From Lachnospiraceae bacterium (GTDB lineage: Bacteria; Bacillota; Clostridia; Lachnospirales; Lachnospiraceae): 35,509 bases of DNA. The notes beneath the pieces were generated by a model. That model worked only from the letters and a program-made list of their open reading frames with translations. It was not told the DNA's origin and did not search any database. Made by a program: the position numbers and the translations under genes. The stretch spans positions 1 through 35,509 of the forward strand of contig JAFYTM010000185.1 in NCBI GenBank assembly GCA_017558865.1. Reading direction: 5' to 3'. Shown here one piece after another: positions 24,779-31,747 of this stretch (its first letter is position 1; each line of letters opens with the position of its first letter).

Positions 24779-27700
24779 ATGAAGATATCCAAAGTAGATC
24801 ATGCAAGGACCGCTGTGGGAAAAAAAGAACAGGAAACTAAAGGGATTATTTATACCTGTCCGCAGAGGGAAGAAGCAAACTTTGATCTGGAACAGCATGT
24901 GCAGCGAAGAAATCAGCAGGCACAGAGAATGTATGCGGTTTTGTTGTCTAAAAATCAGACAACAAAAGATAAGAAAGAAAAAAGATTCAGCAATCAGGTC
25001 ATCCGGTATTTTAACCGGATGATCTGTACGTTGATCAGAAAAGAACAGCCGGTGGAAGGGAAACTGCGTTTTCTGGAGATTTTGCGAAGCTGGGAGCTCT
25101 TTACAGAGAAAGGACAGGAGAAAAAGCTTTCCATTGAACAGCTGCCTTTGACAAAGATAGCAGCTGCAGATCAGCTGGATGTGGAGCAGATCACAGGTGT
25201 GATCGTAGATGAATGTCTAAAGAACAGCTTGCGGGTGCGGTGTTCTATACAGAAGTCAGATGCATCGGTGTATATACCCGATGTTATGAAAAAGCTGCTG
25301 CTGGCTTTTTGCAGTGGTTCTGATTATCTCCGGATGCTGAGAGAGATTCCGACAGAGGAAAAAAGAGCACTGCTTTTGACTCTGGAAAAGGATTATAGAA
25401 AAGCAGAACAAGTTCCATTGATCGTAAAATCGATCGATCATCAAAGCGTAAAAGTACAGAGGAAAACAGAGGGAGATATTTGTCTTCTTCAGCTTTCCAG
25501 TGCAGAAAAGGAAAAGAAAAAATATATTTTTGAATTTATCAAAAAGTATGCTGAAGCAGAAGAACAGGAAAGACAGGAACTGTTGTGCGGATTCCGCAGA
25601 CTGTTGCTGTTGTTTTATTGCGGAGAAGATGTATATCGCGCATCCATGCTTCAGGAAAATGGAGTTACGGCATGGAGTTTTGGAAAACTGAGACCTTCAA
25701 AAGAAGAGACTTTCAGTGAGAGAGTGATTGAGCTTTTGAAGGAAAAGAAACAGGCGGACAACAACAAAAGCAGAGCGATCCATGATCAGATTCGATTGGC
25801 AGTCAGAGAAGAACTTCGGAGCAGATATTTTCGTAGCAAAAATGTGAATGGAATTGATGAGAGAGCGTTGTTCTGGCTGACCTATATTGAGGAATATACC
25901 GAACAGATGCTTGTTGGAAAAAGCCATTTAAAGCCGGAAAAATTGTTGATTTCTTATTTATGTGATCATACATGGAAAGCCTGGCTGGCTTATATTGCAA
26001 TGAAATATGTCGATATGGGAAAAGCGGTGTATCATTTTGTTCTGCCGAAAGCAGAAGAATTGCAGGGACAGAAAGAGATCTGTATCCGGGATGTGCGTGA
26101 AAACTTTCAGGATGGAATTTCCAGCTTTGACTATGAACGGATCAAGGCTCAGGAAACATTGGAGAGGGAGATATCGATCGATGTATCTTTTGCCGTCAAC
26201 AATTTCGCAAGGGCTGTCTGTTTGCCGGAGACACTGCAGAAAAGAGGAAAAGAAGATGTTCTTCTGTGTGATTTAAAATTACGGAAGGATGCAAAAAAGA
26301 GAATTTTCCGATTCTTTGGTGGGATCAGTCAGTGGAAGGAAGCAGAACTTTATCAAGAGAGGCGATTGGCGGATGCATGCAAACAGGCATTAAGCACGAT
26401 TCGTAACAGTACCTATCATTATGCGGGGGCATTGGAAGATCAGAATTATGTACCAGATCCGATACTGGAGCAGATGTTTCAGAAAGAACATCTGGAGGTG
26501 GCAGATATGTATCGAAGGAGATACTGCAGTAATAATGTTCCGTACTTTTATGAGGAAGAAGCGGTCTGCCGTATGATGGATTACATATATAGTACATCCA
26601 TAGATTATCGTCCGTCTCAGTTTCCGACTTTTGAACGATTGATCAATAAATCCAATGTGATGGAATTTGTGGAACAGTTTGTGGATGCTGACAGTCTTCG
26701 AAGTATACAGGAGATTTCTCGTGAAGGAGTGATGGATCAGTTTAAGGCTTCTCTGTATTTTGTGTTGAAGGAAATCTATTATTATGGATTTATATACGAG
26801 CAGAATGCATTGGAACGATTTCAATCAGTGCTTAGTCAGCGTCAGCCTAAAAAAGAGGAAGAACGTGCAACGATAGATTTTCAGAGAAGGATTTCTGTAT
26901 TGCTCCAGGAAGAAGATATCACTCTTGGAAGACTTTGTCAGCAGATTATGACCGATTACAATATGCAGAATCAGGGCAAAAAGGAGGTAAGACTGTCCAA
27001 TTCGGAAAATGAAGAGATTTATCAGCATTATCGTATGCTGCTGTATGTATGCATAAAGCAGGCTTTTTTTGAATATCTGAAAGAAAAAGAAGTATTTGGA
27101 TTTTTAAGAATCCCGAAGTTCAGAGAGATTAAGATTGACGAACGGAAGTTTTATCAGGAGAGCCAGATTCGTGTTTACGGCAGTATGGAGAACCGGATGA
27201 AGCAGCAGCCGGAATTATATGCATGGCATGTATTTGCACATTTTCTGAATCCAAGATATCTGAATCTGCTGATAGGAAGTATCAAAAGTTACATACAATA
27301 TGTGGATGATATTGACAGGAGAGCAAAAAGTACAGGTAATCGGATCGACTGTCGTGCAGAAGAAAAGATTCAATGGTACCAGGAAATCCTGCAGGTACTG
27401 AAATTTTGTGGTCTTTTCTGTGGAAATGTGACGAACAAGTGGACAGATTATTTTGAAAATGAGGAAGACTACGCAGAATGTCTGTCGGGATTTGTGGATG
27501 CTGATCAGAAAATGGGAATCTATTATGATGCAGTGAATCCCGTAGTTAATAAAAATATGGTTCGGGCAATGATGTATGGTAATCTGGAACTGTTGTCTGT
27601 ATGTATGGAAAAAGTGACAGAAACTGAAATTCAGGAATATCATCAAAGAGAATATAGATTGCAGGAGGTCTTTCAAAGAGGCAGCTGCAGAAGTGAAGAA

Positions 27701-28540
27701 GAACAGCGAGAGTTAAGATATTTCCAGAATCAGAAGAACCGAATCGAACTTTTAGATGTGATGATTTATTCTCAGATGCTCAGTGATCTTGTCGGTCAGT
27801 TGGTTTCCTGGAGTTACTTAAGAGAACGTGATTTGATGTATTTTCAGCTTGGTATTCATTACTGCAGACTTTTTTACAGTGATAAGATAGAAAAAGGACA
27901 CAGGTTCCGGGTACTGAAAGGTGATCATATCCATATACAGGAAGGGGCACTGCTTTATCAGATCGCTGCACTGTATACTTATGCATTGCCTGTGTATGTT
28001 GTAGATAAGAATGGACAGGCAGTACTTCCGATGAAAAAAGCAAACAGTACCGGTGCCAGCATCACGGCTTTTTATCACGGTTATTGCCAGAATGATGCTT
28101 CTGTCTATGAGATGGGATTGTGTTTATTTGAAAACATGAAAGAACATAGAGCTATCGTGGAGACGAGAGACTATATTGATCATTCCAAGTATTTTTCTAC
28201 GAGGAGTCGAAGTATTCTGGAGCTTTACAGCGAGGTATTTGATCGTTTCTTTACCTATGATATCAAATTAAAGAAGAGTGTATCCTATATATTAAAAAAT
28301 ATATTATCCAGATATGCAGTATTTGTAAATACATCTCTGGACAGCGATGCAGAAAAAGTATATCAGATGGGAGCGGAGAAGATAACCAAAAAAGCGGCTA
28401 ATATCAGGATCGGTGACCATGGCTTGAAGTCGGATGTATTTCAGTACAGGATGGCAGATGGCCAAGTTGTTCGTGCACCGGTCAGAGATGAGATTTTTCT
28501 GCGGCAGCTCAAAAGAATTCTCGAATATAAAAAATGTTGA
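24779..28540 (+). CDS. cas13a: CRISPR-associated RNA-guided ribonuclease Cas13a (type VI-A effector)
   Basis: 1253 residues. It binds a crRNA, cleaves complementary RNA and then other RNA through a composite HEPN active site. The start MKISKVDHARTAV closely resembles Lachnospiraceae Cas13a proteins, and conserved blocks follow: GKAVYHF near 420, SSFDYERIKAQETLEREIS near 447, NNFARAV, and SWSYLRERDLMYFQLGIHY near 1010. Both catalytic motifs are intact: HEPN1 R542-NSTY-H547 and HEPN2 R1130-DYID-H1135. HEPN2 continues SILELYSEVFDRFFTYD, as in VI-A. It starts on the base after the pap stop, with GGAGAAGG (24763-24770) as ribosome binding site. No cas1, cas2 or other cas gene is visible. Length and motif spacing exclude type VI-D. 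Confidence 0.95.
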   Translation: MKISKVDHARTAVGKKEQETKGIIYTCPQREEANFDLEQHVQRRNQQAQRMYAVLLSKNQTTKDKKEKRFSNQVIRYFNRMICTLIRKEQPVEGKLRFLEILRSWELFTEKGQEKKLSIEQLPLTKIAAADQLDVEQITGVIVDECLKNSLRVRCSIQKSDASVYIPDVMKKLLLAFCSGSDYLRMLREIPTEEKRALLLTLEKDYRKAEQVPLIVKSIDHQSVKVQRKTEGDICLLQLSSAEKEKKKYIFEFIKKYAEAEEQERQELLCGFRRLLLLFYCGEDVYRASMLQENGVTAWSFGKLRPSKEETFSERVIELLKEKKQADNNKSRAIHDQIRLAVREELRSRYFRSKNVNGIDERALFWLTYIEEYTEQMLVGKSHLKPEKLLISYLCDHTWKAWLAYIAMKYVDMGKAVYHFVLPKAEELQGQKEICIRDVRENFQDGISSFDYERIKAQETLEREISIDVSFAVNNFARAVCLPETLQKRGKEDVLLCDLKLRKDAKKRIFRFFGGISQWKEAELYQERRLADACKQALSTIRNSTYHYAGALEDQNYVPDPILEQMFQKEHLEVADMYRRRYCSNNVPYFYEEEAVCRMMDYIYSTSIDYRPSQFPTFERLINKSNVMEFVEQFVDADSLRSIQEISREGVMDQFKASLYFVLKEIYYYGFIYEQNALERFQSVLSQRQPKKEEERATIDFQRRISVLLQEEDITLGRLCQQIMTDYNMQNQGKKEVRLSNSENEEIYQHYRMLLYVCIKQAFFEYLKEKEVFGFLRIPKFREIKIDERKFYQESQIRVYGSMENRMKQQPELYAWHVFAHFLNPRYLNLLIGSIKSYIQYVDDIDRRAKSTGNRIDCRAEEKIQWYQEILQVLKFCGLFCGNVTNKWTDYFENEEDYAECLSGFVDADQKMGIYYDAVNPVVNKNMVRAMMYGNLELLSVCMEKVTETEIQEYHQREYRLQEVFQRGSCRSEEEQRELRYFQNQKNRIELLDVMIYSQMLSDLVGQLVSWSYLRERDLMYFQLGIHYCRLFYSDKIEKGHRFRVLKGDHIHIQEGALLYQIAALYTYALPVYVVDKNGQAVLPMKKANSTGASITAFYHGYCQNDASVYEMGLCLFENMKEHRAIVETRDYIDHSKYFSTRSRSILELYSEVFDRFFTYDIKLKKSVSYILKNILSRYAVFVNTSLDSDAEKVYQMGAEKITKKAANIRIGDHGLKSDVFQYRMADGQVVRAPVRDEIFLRQLKRILEYKKC

Positions 28541-28549
28541 TTTATGTAC

Positions 28550-28577
28550 TTGCATTTATGTATGTTTGGTGTATACT
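28550..28577 (+). promoter_or_regulatory. promoter driving the Cas13a-type repeat
   Basis: TTGCAT at 28550-28555, 16-base spacer, TATACT at 28572-28577. It begins ten bases after the cas13a stop. A start seven bases downstream of the -10 falls at about 28584, exactly the first base of the repeat-like element, as expected for a dedicated crRNA-like transcript. Confidence 0.6.
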
Positions 28578-28582
28578 TAGCA

Positions 28583-28624
28583 TTACAACGAGAAGAACCC
28601 AAGAAAGTGGGTAATAATTTTCAT
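28583..28624 (-). CDS. candidate 13-residue mini-ORF antisense to the repeat
   Basis: On the minus strand a perfect AGGAGG (28637-28632) stands seven bases before an ATG (28624-28622) that opens MKIITHFLGFFSL and stops at TAA (28585-28583). The ORF covers the whole repeat on the opposite strand. The hydrophobic product would be very short, like some leader peptides or type I toxins. It may be a chance reading of a repeat that reads in frame, but the ribosome binding site is better than those of many real genes here. Confidence 0.3.
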   Translation of the reverse strand: MKIITHFLGFFSL

Positions 28625-28682
28625 ATTTTTTCCTCCTATAGTAAAAAAGGTTTACAGAGAAAAACCTGAACTGGGAGAAGAT
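28584..28682 (+). CRISPR. minimal type VI-A CRISPR: one good repeat, one spacer-sized gap, one decayed repeat
   Basis: The element at 28584-28618 (35 bases) resembles repeats of Lachnospiraceae Cas13a loci as I remember them: GAGAAGA at 28590-28596, ACCC (28597-28600) paired with GGGT (28609-28612) around an 8-base AAGAAAGT loop, and the AATAAT end. The stem differs from the remembered repeat (GCCC/GGGC) by a compensated base pair, which supports a conserved hairpin. After 34 bases (28619-28652) a shorter imperfect copy starts (28653-28682, sharing TACA, GAGA, AAACC, TGGG), as decayed terminal repeats often look. Repeat plus spacer is 69 bases, in the type VI range. With a single good copy, chance cannot be fully excluded. 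Confidence 0.6.
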
Positions 28683-28747
28683 GTTTTGGCTACATATAGT
28701 TTTATTTATCAACAGTACAATTTCATAAGCCGAGCAGGAGGAATGCT

Positions 28748-29101
28748 ATGAGTATTGCTTTCGGGCAGAGAACTATGGAGATCGATGCGGTCGCTACAGG
28801 CAGACGGATTCAGGAGATTCGTAAGCAGAAGGGACTGCGGGTTGTTGATATCAGTGACTATCTGGGGTTCTATGAGCCGCAGGCGGTCTATAAATGGTTG
28901 AGAGGCGAATGTCTGCCAACGCTGCAGAATATGTATCAGCTGAGTCTGCTTTTCGGGACAACGATCGATGACATTATCCGATGTTCAGAGACGAAGACGA
29001 GAAGCTGCGAGTCAGTGACAAGAGCAGAGAAAAGACGGGGAGATGACGGAAGGTCATCTTCCCTTTCTGTTTTTTTGCAGAAGTACTTGAAGAAAAGATA
29101 G
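28748..29101 (+). CDS. XRE-family helix-turn-helix regulator
   Basis: 117 residues. A single XRE/Cro-type HTH occupies residues about 15-75 (IQEIRKQKGLRVVDISDYLG, AVYKWLRGECLPTLQNMYQL, FGTTIDDII). The remainder is a basic, Ser/Arg-rich tail without a recognised domain. AGGAGGA before the ATG is strong. A terminator-like hairpin lies within the last 65 bases of the gene, so the C-terminal tail is encoded by RNA that may often be cut short. It stands between the Cas13a repeat and the downstream signalling genes and could regulate either. Confidence 0.88.
   Translation: MSIAFGQRTMEIDAVATGRRIQEIRKQKGLRVVDISDYLGFYEPQAVYKWLRGECLPTLQNMYQLSLLFGTTIDDIIRCSETKTRSCESVTRAEKRRGDDGRSSSLSVFLQKYLKKR
29037..29077 (+). 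terminator. terminator-like hairpin inside the 3' end of the XRE gene
   Basis: Eleven-pair stem GGGGAGATGAC (29037-29047) with GTCATCTTCCC (29053-29063), one G-T pair, loop GGAAG, then TTTCTG and a run of seven T ending about 29077. The XRE stop codon is 22 bases further on. Confidence 0.65.
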
Positions 29102-29121
29102 GGATATTATGTGGAAAATTG

Positions 29122-29150
29122 TTGAAATAGAAGTGCGAAAATGTTAAAAT
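29122..29150 (+). promoter_or_regulatory. promoter of the DUF3800-like gene leader
   Basis: TTGAAA at 29122-29127, 17-base spacer, TAAAAT at 29145-29150 preceded by TGT (extended -10). It gives a leader of about 270 bases before the ATG at 29429. Apart from a CCTTCATGAAGG palindrome near 29324 and the final terminator hairpin, I recognise no gene or known riboswitch between 29157 and 29360. Confidence 0.6.
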
Positions 29151-29360
29151 TGTTATGAAATTTATACAATAAAATGATAAAGGATCCATTGATGTATTTG
29201 TTATTTTTGATAAAGGTGATACTTCTGTAGTATTAAGTGATTAGGCTTGAAAGCTGTAGTGAAGAGATTTGGAAACTGATTTGCAGAATGGTTCAGACTG
29301 GCAATGAAGTTTATCCGACCTTCATGAAGGGTCTTTGGACATAATATAAAGATTTTAAAG

Positions 29361-29413
29361 CTGTTATGGCGATCTTGTCCATATATGGAGAGAGTGGCTA
29401 TAACAGTTTTTTT
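29361..29413 (+). terminator. attenuator-like terminator just before the DUF3800-like gene
   Basis: Ten-pair stem CTGTTATGGC (29361-29370) with GCTATAACAG (29397-29406), one G-T pair. It encloses the perfect palindrome TCCATATATGGA (29378-29389) and is followed by seven T (29407-29413). The ribosome binding site GAGAGGAG starts two bases later, so transcription of the operon must pass this terminator; a conditional leader is likely. Confidence 0.7.
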
Positions 29414-29428
29414 GAGAGGAGAAAAAAG

Positions 29429-31723
29429 ATGCTGACATTTTCGCTGGATGAATATGGGGATTTTGAAGGAATAAAAAATGGAAATGAACCGATCTATATC
29501 GCTGGCTTGATTTATGATGATGCAGATGACGATAGGGATACCGGCATTGAAAGAAATCGAATCAAAGCTTACTATCAGGCGGTGATCGCGGAAGCTGCAA
29601 TTGGTGCAGTAAATGCTTCGGAATTTACATACCCGGAAGCACTTCATTCTAATGGGAATCGTGTGAGGGATTATCAGGTTGTCCGTCCGGTGAAGGAACT
29701 GGTTCGGATCACGCTGAGAGAATTTATCCGACATGGTACTTACAGAGGCAATAAGCTGACCTGGGTAAATCGTCAGGGTATTACCAGAGATTTTGTAGAC
29801 CGAAAAGGTCAGTATCATATTTTTGTGATTTTAAAAAGTGATAAGGGGATGACACGTCTGCTTGGTGCGAATGCAGGGATTCTGGCAAAGGATGACTTTG
29901 CCAGCAATCTGTATTTTCATATGGCAGATGAAATGATTGCCCGTCTGATCTTTTATAATCCGGTGATTCGGGAAGTGAAGGATGTCTGGCTGGATATTGC
30001 TACCCGAACCAGTGCCAATATGGAACCGTCCGATCCTATGGTCAGTGAATATAAGAGACAGGGATATCGGGCAAATAAATGTGATGAGAATGATCCGAAC
30101 AGTAAAGTTTATTTCAGTCTGACGAATCCGGATGTGTATCGTTCCGTCATTGCAGAGGAGATCATCGATGCAGATCGTCCGGATCTTGTGATCTCCAGTT
30201 TTCATGTAACTTCGATTATGTATCGGTCAGGAATAAAAGGAATGGAATTTCTGTATATGGCAGATAGTATTTGTTCGGTACTTGGATTTGATATAGACGG
30301 CACAACCGCAGACGAATGGCTGAACTGTATTATGAGCAGAACCAGTGTAATCACTGGAAGAACGGATAATCTGATCTTTGGATACGATGAAATCGATGCC
30401 GTCTATGCAAAGGCATGGGCAAAATACAAAGATGGCGATTATTATAAAGCTCTCAGTATTGCCTTTGATGCCTGCAAGTATGAGGGTGCGTTTGCAGAGC
30501 TTTATAAGCAGATTTGGTTTAAAAAACTGGAAGAGCGGATTCTGGAGCAGCCGGAGATCACTGCTTTTAATATGGCAGTCCGTAAGCTGTATGAAACACT
30601 GAATAACAATACGCTGGATCAGGATAAATGTTTTTACATATTGAATGTATTAGAACGAATGGTTCCGAAGCTGGAAGGAAGATTTCGCAGTCCGGAGGCA
30701 AAAAGAATCCTGTATACATTATATGATACGGGTGTAACAGCCTGCTGCCATATTGGTGACAGTAAAAAAGCAGAGGTGTATTTTGAAAAATGTACAGAAA
30801 GTTCCAGTCTGGTCAGTCTGGAGGATTACCTGAATACCAGGAATAAAATGGTTGTATACTGCTGCGATTATTTTGAACTGGAACGGGCGGAAGAACTGTC
30901 GGATGAAAATCTGATCTACCAGGATCTGCTGTCTGACCTAAAAAAAGATATTCGTCTTCCAGGAGTAAGAGAAGATGGTTATTTGTCTATGGGAAAGGCA
31001 CTCAGTCAGAGGGCACAGGTCTATGCATTCCAAAGAGATGAGCGTGCAGAAGAAGCGTTTCGGAAGGCACTGGAGCATTTTGAAAAAGGTTCGGCGAATT
31101 ATAAGATCAGCCAGTCATATTTGATGCATTATTATCTGGATACTGCGCAGGAAGAAGCCTATTGTGCAGAGGCAGAGATCTATTTTGATGGAAGAAATCA
31201 TTTGACGGAGCAGTTAAAATATATTCTGGAGGAAGGTTCCAGACATGATCCATTGATTAACATGAAATATGCCTTGTATGTATGGATCAGAGGTCTGTAT
31301 CTCTTCCGGATGAAGGAGGTTTCGGACAGATTGTGGATGGATCTGCAGAAAATAGAAAAGAAATTCGGGAAGAAGATTGGCAACAAAGACTGGAAGCTTA
31401 CCGGACATCCGGCTGAGTTGATTTTTAAATATATGAAACTGATTGCGATGGTAAGACAGGAACCGGAATTGGAACAGATGTATGCAGAACGGATGGAAAA
31501 TTGTCTGATCTATTATGGACCAACTGAGGATGCGATCCGTCGTTTTGGAGAGATTGAGATTCTGCATACAAAAGGAGATTTTATGCAGCGGGATGAATGG
31601 TCAGAAGAACTTTGTTGTTTTCTTAGAGATCGATTTTCCATTTTTAAAGATATGGAGATTCCAGAAGATGGAGAAGTACGTTATCAGTGGCTGCAGGATC
31701 AGATGACGTTTATGTATCGATAA
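29429..31723 (+). CDS. DUF3800-like putative nuclease with helical (TPR-like) C-terminal repeats
   Basis: 764 residues from the ATG at 29429 (GAGAGGAG upstream; the frame opens earlier at 29366 within the attenuator). The N-terminus MLTFSLDEYGDFEG, then EPIYIAGLIYDD, and the later FLYMADSICSVLG near residue 274 follow the order of DUF3800 proteins (DESGxF ... ADxxxG), an RNase H-like fold predicted to hold metal at those acidic residues; DEYGD here is a variant. From about residue 310 the protein is all helical with TPR-like periodicity (YAKAWAKYKDGDYYKALSIA, AEEAFRKALEHFEKGSANYK). Nuclease activity is inferred. It heads a three-gene same-strand cluster. Confidence 0.7.
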   Translation: MLTFSLDEYGDFEGIKNGNEPIYIAGLIYDDADDDRDTGIERNRIKAYYQAVIAEAAIGAVNASEFTYPEALHSNGNRVRDYQVVRPVKELVRITLREFIRHGTYRGNKLTWVNRQGITRDFVDRKGQYHIFVILKSDKGMTRLLGANAGILAKDDFASNLYFHMADEMIARLIFYNPVIREVKDVWLDIATRTSANMEPSDPMVSEYKRQGYRANKCDENDPNSKVYFSLTNPDVYRSVIAEEIIDADRPDLVISSFHVTSIMYRSGIKGMEFLYMADSICSVLGFDIDGTTADEWLNCIMSRTSVITGRTDNLIFGYDEIDAVYAKAWAKYKDGDYYKALSIAFDACKYEGAFAELYKQIWFKKLEERILEQPEITAFNMAVRKLYETLNNNTLDQDKCFYILNVLERMVPKLEGRFRSPEAKRILYTLYDTGVTACCHIGDSKKAEVYFEKCTESSSLVSLEDYLNTRNKMVVYCCDYFELERAEELSDENLIYQDLLSDLKKDIRLPGVREDGYLSMGKALSQRAQVYAFQRDERAEEAFRKALEHFEKGSANYKISQSYLMHYYLDTAQEEAYCAEAEIYFDGRNHLTEQLKYILEEGSRHDPLINMKYALYVWIRGLYLFRMKEVSDRLWMDLQKIEKKFGKKIGNKDWKLTGHPAELIFKYMKLIAMVRQEPELEQMYAERMENCLIYYGPTEDAIRRFGEIEILHTKGDFMQRDEWSEELCCFLRDRFSIFKDMEIPEDGEVRYQWLQDQMTFMYR

Positions 31724-31747
31724 AAGCATGATTGATGGAGAAAAGAG

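Noticed and set aside
24779..28540. Calling the effector Cas13d (type VI-D) or a generic HEPN toxin
   Set aside because: The 1253-residue length, the MKISKVDH start and the HEPN2 context (TRDYIDHSKYF, then SILELYSEVFDRFFTYD) fit VI-A; Cas13d is shorter and no WYL accessory gene is present.
28649..28666. GGTTT/AAACC hairpin as terminator of the crRNA-like transcript
   Set aside because: Only five pairs, A-rich rather than T-rich tail; better explained as part of the decayed second repeat or chance.
29157..29360. Riboswitch or decayed gene in the leader of the DUF3800-like gene
   Set aside because: I recognised no conserved riboswitch core, and no frame gives a convincing protein family match; only the promoter and terminator are supportable.
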